Below are positions 8,055 through 15,647 of a DNA stretch of 64,000 nucleotides, piece by piece; position 1 is the first letter of the stretch, and each line of letters begins with the position of its first letter. The DNA lies in the NCBI RefSeq assembly GCF_003939025.1, contig NZ_RQIH01000016.1, positions 62,001 to 126,000 on the forward strand, in the 5' to 3' direction. The notes under the pieces were generated by a model. It worked only from the letters and a program-made list of their open reading frames with translations, ran no database searches and was not told the origin of the DNA. Source of the DNA: Rhizobium sophoriradicis (GTDB taxonomy: Bacteria > Pseudomonadota > Alphaproteobacteria > Rhizobiales > Rhizobiaceae). Position numbers and translations under genes: made by a program.

Positions 8055-9160
8055 CAAAATACTGTCGACCATCTTAGGGTCCCACTTCGAGATTCAAGTG
8101 ACCCCCTCGGTGGCGCAGTCGTCCTTCTCTTTTCGACTGTCCCTTCGAGCAACCGAGGTTCGTGATCTGTGGCAAAAACGCTTTCGACAAACCTCCGTTG
8201 CGACAGGTCATTTGCGTAACCAAACTTAACTGCGTTCGTCATAACAGTGCGGTTCGATTGCATCACGATATCCCGAGAGGGTGTCCTTCGGAGATCCGTG
8301 AGAAACGTCGGATTTGAGGCAGCAACAAAAAGCAGGCTTGGGCCGACAGGAAGGGCCAGGTGCCCCTGAGGACTTTTCAAGGCTGCGCTTCTCACGATGG
8401 GTCGATCTGAGGTCATTAGCCGCAAATTTGACTTCGATGTCTCGATCACCCCCCAGTGCATTTGATTTATGTGGGTCCCTATCGTTTCGTTATCAATGAA
8501 CCTTTGAAACATTTCAAACAGCGTTCGCTCGTGCTCCCACTGAGGCCGAGAGAGTAGGTAATCTCGAAAAGTTGCTGGATCGTCCGACTGCCGTATGTCG
8601 GCATACTTTGCCTCGCTGTCAGCGTCGCTCGCCACGCTTTCCTCTGCCCAATAGGCACGCAACAAAGCCAAATCCTCCGGACAACGAAGTAGGAGCGAAA
8701 GCAGGAAGCGCGTCCAGGCGGTGCGGCTGTCCACATCCCATTTTACCCCGTCACCATAACGCTCCAGCGCAGCCAGCGCTTCGCTAGCCTGCGAGTCGAC
8801 CGGCTTGAAGAAATTCTCTTCCACTTGATTCGTCAGGGCGGGTTCGAAATCCCGCAACGCGTAAAGACCCTCAAGATATCCTGTGCCATCTGGAAAAAGC
8901 CGACGATCAATAACTCGTTGATGGGGGCGGCTGTAGACTACTAACCGGCCATCGCCTTTATCGGCCCACCTCTTGGTGTAAAACTTGGGAATGTAGTGGT
9001 GCTTTTTCGGGGGGTTCTGAACAAAGACATCGGATTCGCCATTGTTTGAAATGTCACTCCATGAATTTTGACACGAACGAAGCCGCTCGTAGCGACCAAT
9101 AAATATCGCCGTGCTATTTTCGCGAGTGTAATCTCGGCTTTCAAGCATACTAGATGGCAT
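8054..9160 (-). CDS. DUF4238 domain protein
   Basis: The family signature KKHHYIPKFYTKRWAD starts the conserved part at about residue 52, followed by a GYLEGLYALRDFEP segment and a HWGVIETS / LMTSDRPIVRS segment typical of DUF4238. The nominal start at 9160 gives 368 aa, but the first 45 residues do not fit the family and there is no ribosome site, so true initiation may lie further in at a non-ATG codon. DUF4238 proteins are widespread, of unknown function, and often sit among mobile or defence genes. It is divergent from the next gene across a very short gap. Confidence 0.7.
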   Translation of the reverse strand: MPSSMLESRDYTRENSTAIFIGRYERLRSCQNSWSDISNNGESDVFVQNPPKKHHYIPKFYTKRWADKGDGRLVVYSRPHQRVIDRRLFPDGTGYLEGLYALRDFEPALTNQVEENFFKPVDSQASEALAALERYGDGVKWDVDSRTAWTRFLLSLLLRCPEDLALLRAYWAEESVASDADSEAKYADIRQSDDPATFRDYLLSRPQWEHERTLFEMFQRFIDNETIGTHINQMHWGVIETSKSNLRLMTSDRPIVRSAALKSPQGHLALPVGPSLLFVAASNPTFLTDLRRTPSRDIVMQSNRTVMTNAVKFGYANDLSQRRFVESVFATDHEPRLLEGTVEKRRTTAPPRGSLESRSGTLRWSTVF

Positions 9161-9178
9161 TGATGAGGAGGGTTCAAA

Positions 9179-10120
9179 CTGTCAAGACAGTCCATATTCT
9201 GGCCCGGGTTCAGGGGCGTCTTTGATTCGACTGCACTTAGGTCACTTCCGCTCCAGTTCGAAGCGCGGTCTCGTATGATCCTCGAAGCAATAGGCTACGC
9301 GGCAGATGCGATCGAAATGTCCATGGGAAGGGCCTATGACTCGTTGTTATCGGTTCAGGCGAGGAGCACCGATGGCCTCTTCAAGCCAAGTCATAAAGAA
9401 ACGGTCGGCATTTTCTCAGATTGTTGGTCAACCGTTGATCAATTTTACGCTCTTACCAAACTGCTTTCAAAGCTGGATGAGCTCAAGTCGCGCGAACACG
9501 TTGCAAGGTTTCTAACGCTTAGCCGGACGATATCTGATCTTCGGAACCACATGGATCATTTGAGCAGCAATCTAACCTCGCCAAACAGCAAGCTGTTTGC
9601 GTCGACGAACATGCCACCGCTCTTCGGAGCTCTGACGTTCACATGGCTGCACGAACAGCTTTTCACCGCAGCAGGCAGATACCGCCGACATGTGATGTGG
9701 TACCTACCGGCATCCGGCCATCATACTCAGACAACGCTTTCAGTAGAACAAAATACAGATCCTCCGCACTTCTCTCCCATCGACAACGTCTTTCTTCACG
9801 CCTGGAAATTTAAGCTGAATCTCAGTGAAACAACCAGTTTCGCGCTGGAGGCAGCTCGAGAGGCTTCCAATTTTGCGGAGTCGGCTGTCGCTGGCTTGAC
9901 AGCCGAGCAAGGACTTCAGGTCGAAGACTTGCGACTGGTTCGAGCCTATTCAAATCTGTCGTGCAGGGTCACTCGGTCTCAGGAAGCCGATGTTCAGTTC
10001 CGATCATTTAACGAGGGCACTTTCACCGCCGTGAACCAAAAACAGGACCGGACACAATGGCAGTTTATCGAGTATGGTGAACCTCTATTAGTGGAAGATG
10101 AGCCTGACGGCGGCCACTGA
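9179..10120 (+). CDS. Hypothetical protein, 313 aa, probable CTG start
   Basis: The first ATG is 9275 (281 aa), but the frame stays open upstream to a stop at 9164-9166 and encodes a protein-like segment (SIFWPGFRGVFDSTALRSLP). No ATG, GTG or TTG exists in that stretch. A strong GGAGGG at 9167-9172 lies 6 bases before a CTG at 9179, so CTG initiation is the best reading. The protein is helical with amphipathic pairs (RTISDLRNHMDHLSSNL) and no membrane segment. Function is unknown. It lies inside the accessory block and diverges from the DUF4238 gene. Confidence 0.5.
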   Translation: MSRQSIFWPGFRGVFDSTALRSLPLQFEARSRMILEAIGYAADAIEMSMGRAYDSLLSVQARSTDGLFKPSHKETVGIFSDCWSTVDQFYALTKLLSKLDELKSREHVARFLTLSRTISDLRNHMDHLSSNLTSPNSKLFASTNMPPLFGALTFTWLHEQLFTAAGRYRRHVMWYLPASGHHTQTTLSVEQNTDPPHFSPIDNVFLHAWKFKLNLSETTSFALEAAREASNFAESAVAGLTAEQGLQVEDLRLVRAYSNLSCRVTRSQEADVQFRSFNEGTFTAVNQKQDRTQWQFIEYGEPLLVEDEPDGGH

Positions 10121-10476
10121 AGCCAACGAAATCACGTGCTCTTACACGAGCTAACTTTCGTCATGATACACGCCCAGGCGAGATTGAAAAACAACCAGAG
10201 CTGGCTCTATATTAGCGAACCTGCGGCCCCGATGGTCCCGAGCTTCGACAACTCGGACAGCCTAGGACACCTGCAGGCCCCGTCCCGCTGTCGATGTAGC
10301 AGTCCTCATACGACCAAGTGAAACGCCAGCGGGAGTCGAACGGGATCTATCGGAAGCTACTGCAGATGCAGACGATAGACCGATGCTGCCGTGAAGGCCG
10401 GGTTAAAGCCATTCGACGGTGCGCTCCCACGCAACCCTAATGGGCTGCGCCGGCGTGGTCCAGAAAGGGCTTTCCT
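10121..10476. other. Gap, no supported gene
   Basis: Short frames here lack ribosome sites or recognisable products. No tRNA, terminator or repeat stands out. It separates the 313-aa gene from the 30-aa ORF and is likely decayed accessory sequence. Confidence 0.35.
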
Positions 10477-10569
10477 ATGAGGAAACGCACCTACTTGACC
10501 GTCAAAGTCAAAGTGGATGTTGCGGACTGCCTTTTTGGTATCGCCGCTATCCTTCACTTCTTCTTCTGA
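10477..10569 (+). CDS. Candidate 30-aa membrane-leaning small protein
   Basis: The ATG at 10477 is preceded by AGAAAGG. The product starts MRKRTYLTVKVKVDVADCLF and ends in a short hydrophobic tail ending HFFF. A clear stem-loop terminator begins 5 bases after the TGA, which supports expression as a small transcript. It has a basic N-terminus and a hydrophobic C-terminus. Function is unknown; it could be a small toxin-like or regulatory peptide, which is speculation. Confidence 0.45.
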   Translation: MRKRTYLTVKVKVDVADCLFGIAAILHFFF

Positions 10570-10574
10570 CCTTT

Positions 10575-10602
10575 GGGCTCCTGGCAACGGGAGCCCTTTG
10601 TT
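10575..10602 (+). terminator. Rho-independent terminator
   Basis: A perfect 7-bp stem GGGCTCC / GGAGCCC with an 8-base loop is followed by TTTGTTT. It lies directly after the 30-aa ORF. Confidence 0.65.
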
Positions 10603-10895
10603 TGCGGAGATGGGCAGGCCGTTATGATAAGTTCCTTGGCAGGGCTACCCTTCCCCCACTGATCGAATACGTCAGATCGGCTTCATGGAACTGGAATCTC
10701 GTAAAGGTATTCCGAATTTCCCGACTGTTTGATCGAGAGGACAAATCGCCCTTTAAGGCACTTCAAACGCTCTCCGATGAGGGCGCTCCCGAAATACGGC
10801 GGATCGAGGTAGAAGAGCGTTCCCGGTCGATCATGACACGCAGTTCTGAGGAATGGCTCAACATACTGAACAAGGTCTGGAAGGAAACACGCACG
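10600..10895 (-). pseudogene. Remnant of D12-class DNA adenine methylase (Dam-like)
   Basis: Three frames on the minus strand together rebuild the C-terminal half of a Dam-type enzyme. The first has the catalytic motif (RPGTLFYLDPPYFGS) and GRFVLSIK. After a frameshift near 10715 come EIRNTFTRFQFHEADL and TYSISGG. After a second shift near 10650 comes KGSPAKELIIT. The segment between DPPYFGS and GRFVLS is shorter than in intact enzymes, so an internal deletion is likely, and the N-terminal half is missing. Such methylases are common in phages, so this is probably leftover phage DNA. The large + strand frame over it (10419-10901) is a shadow. Confidence 0.75.
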
Positions 10896-10963
10896 GCCTA
10901 GGTTCAGGACTCATCGCGGCAACTATCAGCTTCTGGCTGCCGCAATGAGTCCTGAGCCTAGGC
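10896..10963. repeat. 26-bp inverted repeat with 16-base loop
   Basis: Arms 10896-10921 and 10938-10963 match at 24 of 26 positions; each mismatch is C against T, which still pairs as G-U in RNA. It directly abuts the truncated end of the methylase remnant and marks the right edge of the low-GC accessory block. It could be a strong RNA hairpin or a mobile-element end. Confidence 0.75.
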
Positions 10964-11030
10964 GTTCGAACGGTGCCTTACAACCGGATCTTGTGTTCAA
11001 ACTTAACGCCACTGCCGATCGACACGGGTT

Positions 11031-11225
11031 TTAATAGCTGCAGGAACGCCCATCGCTCGGCCTGAACCCATCCGTGCAAGCCGGATTGAGCGGACGGCTT
11101 TCCTGATAGTAGCTGCCGTTGATCGACGACGTCTGATCGAGGTCAGGGGACGAAGTGCAGGCCGAAATGATCGTGGCAAGGCTGATCAGCGTTCCGGTCG
11201 CGACAACTGCGAAAAAGCGGTTCAT
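11031..11225 (-). CDS. Small lipoprotein, 64 aa
   Basis: The start at 11225 (MNRFFAVVATGTLISLATII) is preceded by GGAGAAG. The signal peptide ends at a lipobox with SAC before TSSPDL, so a mature lipoprotein of about 43 residues is expected in the cell envelope. The mature part has two more cysteines near the C-terminus (ACTDGF, RSCSY) that could form a disulfide. The family is unknown beyond small rhizobial lipoproteins. Confidence 0.65.
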   Translation of the reverse strand: MNRFFAVVATGTLISLATIISACTSSPDLDQTSSINGSYYQESRPLNPACTDGFRPSDGRSCSY

Positions 11226-11450
11226 CTGAGCTTCTCCTTCGGAGGGCTTGGCTTTAGCCAAGTGCCCAATCTACCACGCCACGTCGGCAGCCGCCGAGGA
11301 TTTATGGCGACGGATTGCCCCGATGGGCTCTTCTAACGCCAATGTGATCATCCACTGTCACATAACTGTCATGCAAAATTGCCCATTGCGACGGCAGCTT
11401 GGGCAAAATATATGCTGCCGGCTAACAAAAAAAAGAATGAGTGAAATGCC

Positions 11451-11597
11451 ATGAGTGCCATACAGAAACTTTTCAACCGCAATCTCCTGTCCCGTTTCGT
11501 GACCGGTCTCGGTGCGGTTCCCCAGCGTTTTCGCGAAGCCCGCGAAGAGCGCAAGCCTGCCATCCATCCCTCTTTCATGGATGATTTCGGCGCTTAA
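11451..11597 (+). CDS. Small hypothetical protein, 48 aa
   Basis: The ATG at 11451 starts MSAIQKLFNRNLLSRFVTGL, with a basic amphipathic helix followed by an acidic tail (HPSFMDDFGA). The frame has no competing gene. Upstream GAATGAGTG gives only a weak ribosome site. The pattern resembles short conserved rhizobial proteins of unknown role. Confidence 0.4.
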   Translation: MSAIQKLFNRNLLSRFVTGLGAVPQRFREAREERKPAIHPSFMDDFGA

Positions 11598-11925
11598 TTC
11601 AGCGCTGCATCCTTCAGCGGTCACGGCAAATCCGGTTCCGGATGATGTAAGGCTTTCCGCCAGGGATAGCGAAGCAACCACGCGGTTGCGGTCCTAGCCA
11701 CACAAGCTCCCCACCCTCCGTCGTCCTCGGGCTTGACCCGAGGACCCATAGCCCCAAGTACTGCGTTGGCGTTCGCACTGACAATGGCGACCGCAGCCCA
11801 GCAGCTCGCGCGCCGCGTGCGGCATGGATACTCGGGTCAAGCCCGAGTATGACGGAGGGTGGGAGACGCTCCCCTGCCCTCCGTGGGTCTCAGGGCTCGA
11901 CCCGAGGAACCACGGATGCGCGTCC
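11598..11925. other. Intergenic region filled by a palindromic repeat
   Basis: No gene is supported. Most of it is the composite palindrome at 11710-11863; another short palindromic stretch (CGTGGGTCTCAGGGCTCGAC) follows at about 11880-11900. Confidence 0.6.
11710..11863. repeat. Composite palindromic intergenic repeat, 40-bp arms
   Basis: Arms 11710-11749 and 11824-11863 are inverted copies differing at about four bases. Each arm contains its own small palindrome (CCTCGGGCTTGACCCGAGG and ACTCGGGTCAAGCCCGAGT), and the differences between arms keep the inner stems paired. This compensatory pattern indicates selection on or propagation through structure. The inner motif recurs at 57995-58079. 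Confidence 0.75.
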
Positions 11926-12477
11926 TCAGTTTACCGCGGGCGCTGCCGGTTCGCCCCAGCTCGACATCGGTTGGCCGGCCCTGGTCGCCACGCGCGCATC
12001 ATAGAGCGCGAGCGAAGCCTGCAGCTGCCGCATGTCGTTACAGCGGTTGATGATGCCGCCGATATATTGCACGCAGTCGCTGGCGCTGCCCTGCATCGAG
12101 CCCGTCGCCCAATCCTTGACGATGCCGTCGGCGCCCACCAGGAAATAGGACAGCCGGTTGTTTTGCGACACAGTCGAGTTGCCGACCAGGCCGGCGAAAT
12201 TCGTGCCGGTCTCGGTTTTGGCGGCAGGCGCCATATGCCGGTAGACCGTCATGCCGTTCGTCAATGGTGTCGCGGCGATCATCGGGTCGTAGGTTGCTTC
12301 GGAACCGGAAAGCCGCGCCATCGGCGACTGGTCGAGATTGGCGATGTCAGCATAGGGTTTGCCCAAGGCATAGCTGGTGAAGGAGCGGTTGGCGGCGTTC
12401 TCCGCCTTTTCAGCCACCTGAGTGCAGCCTGCCAAGCCGATGGCGAGGCCGATTGGTAGAATTGTGATGAAGCGCAT
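11926..12477 (-). CDS. Lipoprotein of unknown function, 183 aa
   Basis: The start at 12477 (MRFITILPIGLAIGLAGC) is preceded by AAGGGGGA. A lipobox (GLAGC) gives lipidation at about residue 18. The mature protein has two cysteines (SDCVQYI, NRCNDM) and a segment rich in small residues, with no enzyme motif seen. It is likely envelope-anchored and belongs to a rhizobial family without assigned function. Confidence 0.7.
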   Translation of the reverse strand: MRFITILPIGLAIGLAGCTQVAEKAENAANRSFTSYALGKPYADIANLDQSPMARLSGSEATYDPMIAATPLTNGMTVYRHMAPAAKTETGTNFAGLVGNSTVSQNNRLSYFLVGADGIVKDWATGSMQGSASDCVQYIGGIINRCNDMRQLQASLALYDARVATRAGQPMSSWGEPAAPAVN

Positions 12478-13018
12478 GTTGTCCCCCTTGCCGGGCACAG
12501 CGTGTCCGGAGCCCCTGTTTCTTAACCCGCGGTATTTGCTAGCAGGTTTGGGGGAATTGGGAAGCTGGTGCGCCTTTCACGAACCCGCAGGAATGGAGAG
12601 GCTGTGCCGTGGCCGCCGCCTTTGCCCTGCCGCCACGCAGGCAAAAAACGCACCGCCGTTACCGGCGTCTGGTGGGAGCGTCACCTCGAACTCCCTCATT
12701 CCTGTGCCTGTCACAGGAATCCAGCCACCGCGCGTCTGCGCGGTGAATAATCATCAACGTTGAACAGAGTCTCTCGCGCCCAAGGACTTGGGCGCACTGG
12801 ATTCCTGTGACAAGCACAGGAATGAGGGAGAGTGACGTGAACGTCTTCCAACCAATCTTCCCGACATGGGGATATCCGGCAGGCTAGAGGGGATTACACG
12901 GCAACGCCTCTCCGCATATTTTTCTCTCGCCACACGCTCGCCCTTCCCTTCCGCCGCAATAGCTTCACAATCAACCGACAGAAAGTTCATCCGGGAAACG
13001 ACAACTAGGGAATGAAAC
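12478..13018. other. Intergenic region with a large nested palindrome
   Basis: No gene is supported. It holds the 140-base repeat element at 12691-12830 and the promoter region of the SIMPL gene. Confidence 0.6.
12691..12830. repeat. Nested palindromic element, 34-bp arms
   Basis: Arms 12691-12724 and 12797-12830 are inverted copies with one mismatch. Each arm includes CCTGTGNNTGTCACAGG-like symmetry. Two inner hairpins lie in the loop: CACCGCGCG/TGCGCGGTG at 12727-12746 and GCGCCCAAGG/CTTGGGCGC at 12777-12796. The whole folds into a clover-like structure, as in miniature inverted-repeat elements. Confidence 0.75.
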
Positions 13019-13756
13019 ATGGCGCCGAACCTGTCCAAGACTGTTCTGATGACTGCCCTTCTGGCCCTGCCGCTGGCGGCGGCAGCGCCTGTATTGGCGC
13101 AGGAGGCAAAGCCGCGCGAGGCGGTGATTTCGGTGACGGGGGATGGCGAATCGCCCATGGCGCCCGACATGGCCATCGTAACTCTTTCCGTCGTCAAGCA
13201 GGCGAAAACCGCCCGCGAAGCGCTCGACGACAACAACAAGGCGATGAAAGACGTGCTCGACGCGCTGAAGAGCGGCGGCATTGCCGAGCGCGATCTGCAG
13301 ACCTCCGGCTTTTCCATCCAGCCGCAATATAATTATCCGCAGCCGGTCGACGGCCAGCAGCAGCAGCCGCAGCTGATCGGCTACCAGACCATCAATGCGG
13401 TCACCGTCAGGCTGCGCGATCTCGCCAAGCTCGGCCAGGTGATCGACCAGTCCGTCACGCTCGGCATCAACCAGGGTGGCGACATCCAGTTCACCAACGA
13501 CAAGCCGGAAGCAGCGCTCGAAGAGGCGCGCAAAAACGCCGTCGCGGAGGCGGTCAAGAAGGCGAAGACGCTGAGTGAAGCAGCCGGCGTCAAGCTCGGC
13601 CGCATCATCGAGATCAACGAGAACGAGCCGCGGCCGCTGCCGCAGCCGGCCTATCGCGCCACGATGATGAAGGAAGCCGACGCCGCCGTTCCCGTGCAGG
13701 GCGGCGAGACCACCTACCATGTCAGCGTCACGGTGACGTTTGCGATCGAGCCGTGA
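13019..13756 (+). CDS. SIMPL-domain (DUF541) periplasmic protein
   Basis: Length is 245 aa. A signal peptide (about residues 1-27, cleavage near VLAQEA) is followed by the SIMPL domain: VISVTGDGESPMAPDMAIVT near the start, KSGGIAERDLQTSGFSIQPQ in the middle and YHVSVTVTFAIEP at the end, all typical. Bacterial members are periplasmic or outer-membrane proteins linked to oxidative stress, with no enzymatic activity shown. It is monocistronic, between two repeat-rich gaps. Confidence 0.85.
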   Translation: MAPNLSKTVLMTALLALPLAAAAPVLAQEAKPREAVISVTGDGESPMAPDMAIVTLSVVKQAKTAREALDDNNKAMKDVLDALKSGGIAERDLQTSGFSIQPQYNYPQPVDGQQQQPQLIGYQTINAVTVRLRDLAKLGQVIDQSVTLGINQGGDIQFTNDKPEAALEEARKNAVAEAVKKAKTLSEAAGVKLGRIIEINENEPRPLPQPAYRATMMKEADAAVPVQGGETTYHVSVTVTFAIEP

Positions 13757-14093
13757 AATGAAGGCGTCGCGCGTCTGCCCCTCATCCGCCTGCCGGGACC
13801 GACCGGGGTCGAGCCACGGGTCTCGACCCGTCCTTCGGACCCCCGTTCTGACGGGGAGAAGGGGATATGCCGCGACCTCTCCGTCCCCCGCGAACCTCTA
13901 GCATGGCACGTCCCCTCGCCCCGTTTACGGGGAGAGGGTTAGGGTGAGGGGCAGCCTTTGGGTCCAAACCCGAGGAAAGAGCGCAGCTGCCATCAAACAA
14001 GCTCACAAAAGAAAACCGCCCTTGCCGATCGGGGAGACTGGCAAAGGCGGCTCTGGCCGCCGCATCGGAGACGAGGCGGTATTCTGCCTAATA
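13757..14093. other. Intergenic region with a RIME-type element
   Basis: No gene is supported. The RIME-like palindrome 13778-13951 fills most of the gap. Confidence 0.6.
13778..13951. repeat. RIME-type rhizobial intergenic mosaic element
   Basis: It begins CCCCTCATCCGCCTGCCGG and ends with GGTTAGGGTGAGGGG, with internal arms of the ACGGGGAGAAGGGG type. This is the known rhizobial RIME pattern also present at 27446-27615 and 47061-47217. The inner part (GGGTCTCGACCCGTCC) forms further hairpins. Confidence 0.7.
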
Positions 14094-14435
14094 TCAGCGG
14101 CGGCGCAGCGCCGGGCAGCCGCGGACGTTGCCGAAGCTCATTTCGTCGGGGCCGCGGCGGGTCCAGCCCTGGACGATGACGCGGCGCGGGGTAATGTCGA
14201 CGACGCGGGCGCGGCGGAGGCCGTAATCGCGGGCGAGATCTTCGGCGAGCCTGGGATCACAGCCGCGCGGCCGGCGATCGAAGCCCGGAGGCGGACGGCG
14301 GTAATCGCGCGGCGGCTCACGCTCCGGATCGCCGATAATGATACTGAACTGCGCAGCGGCGGGGGCCGCCGTGCCGGCAAGGGTGCCTGTTATCAGCATG
14401 GCGGCAAGACCCGCCTTTGCCAGAAACTGCATCAT
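14094..14435 (-). CDS. Small secreted protein, paralogue 1 of a tandem pair
   Basis: The start at 14435 (MMQFLAKAGLAAMLITGTLA) is preceded by AAAGG and gives 113 aa. A signal peptide ends near PAAAQF. A proline- and arginine-rich linker follows, then the conserved module GCDPRLAEDLARDYGLRRAR and ending FGNVRGCP. The two cysteines bracketing the module could form a disulfide. The same module occurs in the next gene upstream on this strand, so the pair arose by duplication. It is periplasmic, function unknown. Confidence 0.7.
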   Translation of the reverse strand: MMQFLAKAGLAAMLITGTLAGTAAPAAAQFSIIIGDPEREPPRDYRRPPPGFDRRPRGCDPRLAEDLARDYGLRRARVVDITPRRVIVQGWTRRGPDEMSFGNVRGCPALRRR

Positions 14436-14664
14436 CGAAAAACCTTTCGTTTCAAAGTCGGTGCGGCCAAGCCGCCGTCCCCCCATCACGCCAAAGCGCT
14501 ACCGGGAATCACTTATACAAATCAGAGAAGAGACGGCGGAAAGTGGCGCCGTCAAGGCAAAACGGCCGGCAAGCGTCGCATCGGCGCTTGCCGGCCCGGT
14601 CCCTCCGGCGCCGCGTGGCTTTTTGAGACACGCAAACAACGCTGCAGGCCTTCAGGTCCAGACC

Positions 14665-14970
14665 TTAGCGCCGGATCAGCGGGCAGCCGCGGACATTGGC
14701 GAAGACCATCCTGTCCCAGCCGCGGCGGTCACGCCCGGAAACGACCACGACGCGCGGCGACATACGGGTGATATGGGCTCGGCGCAGGCCGAAGTCGCGG
14801 GCCTTGCGCACCGCATGCATCGGCGAGCAGCCGCGGATCGGGCGATGATATTGCGCCTCGACGATGAAGTTCGTCTGCGGCCCGGCGGCAGCGGCCGTGG
14901 AGGTCGTGGCCGGAATGGAGCAGAGGGCGAGCACTGCGGCAAAGCAAGCCTTGGTGAGGAAATGCGTCAT
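14665..14970 (-). CDS. Small secreted protein, paralogue 2 of a tandem pair
   Basis: Length is 101 aa, with GGAGA before the start at 14970. A signal peptide (cleavage near AAAAGP) is followed by the same module as the 14094-14435 gene: GCSPMHAVRKARDFGLRRAH ending FANVRGCP. The cysteine spacing is conserved, but this copy lacks the proline-rich linker. Predicted periplasmic; unknown function. Confidence 0.7.
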   Translation of the reverse strand: MTHFLTKACFAAVLALCSIPATTSTAAAAGPQTNFIVEAQYHRPIRGCSPMHAVRKARDFGLRRAHITRMSPRVVVVSGRDRRGWDRMVFANVRGCPLIRR

Positions 14971-15153
14971 CAGGTGTCTCCGTCGATTGGTCTTTGTTTT
15001 CTTAATCTCTCCCCTGAGGGGATTGTGTCGACAATAGACGCGGCAAACTGAACGGCGTTCGAACCGGCCATTCAGTTTGCATTCACAAGAAGATGAGCAG
15101 TTTTCTCGCCCGATCGGATTTGCGCGATCATTTGGGTCTGGCGCCGCTTTCTC

Positions 15154-15576
15154 TCAGGAACCGAGATGCAGCACGATCTCGCGCCGGTGCGGCCGGTCGC
15201 GGTGTTCGAAGAGGTAGATGCCCTGCCAGGTGCCGAGCATCAGCCGGCCGCGTGCGACGGGAATGCCGATCGACACCTGCGTCAGCGCCGCCTTGATATG
15301 GGCCGGCATATCGTCAGGCCCTTCGGCCCTGTGCACGACCCAGCCCATCGACGGATCGGAGGCCGGCGGCACGAGGCGGCGGAAGAAGGAAAGAAGGTCG
15401 CTGCGCACATCGGGATCGGCATTTTCCTGGATCAGCAGCGAACAGGAGGTGTGGCGCACGAAGACGGTGAGAAGCCCCTCCTCCTGCCCGGCGGCATCGA
15501 CGAAGGCCTCCGCCTGGTTGGTGAATTCGTAAAGGCCCTGGCCACGCGTGGCCAAGGTGAGGATTGTCTGGGGCAC
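15154..15576 (-). CDS. YjbQ family protein (UPF0047)
   Basis: The GTG at 15576 is preceded by GGAGAG and gives 140 aa, the usual size for this family. Family motifs are FVRHTSCSLLIQENADPDVR in the first half and RGRLMLGTWQGIYLFEHRD near the end. YjbQ members are compact trimers; some show low thiamine-phosphate synthase activity in vitro, but the physiological role is unresolved. Cytoplasmic. Confidence 0.88.
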   Translation of the reverse strand: MPQTILTLATRGQGLYEFTNQAEAFVDAAGQEEGLLTVFVRHTSCSLLIQENADPDVRSDLLSFFRRLVPPASDPSMGWVVHRAEGPDDMPAHIKAALTQVSIGIPVARGRLMLGTWQGIYLFEHRDRPHRREIVLHLGS

Positions 15577-15647
15577 GGGCGCTCTCCGTCTCGCAATGTT
15601 CCCTCGCGAGTTGGCGCGCCATGACGGGCGAGTCAATGCTTTCTCGT

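Noticed and set aside
10301..10345. GGGAGTCGAACGGGATC looked like part of a tRNA T-arm
   Set aside because: No cloverleaf or acceptor stem can be formed around it on either strand.
10419..10901. 160-aa + strand ORF
   Set aside because: The opposite strand carries clear methylase remnant motifs; this frame has no ribosome site and overlaps a terminator.
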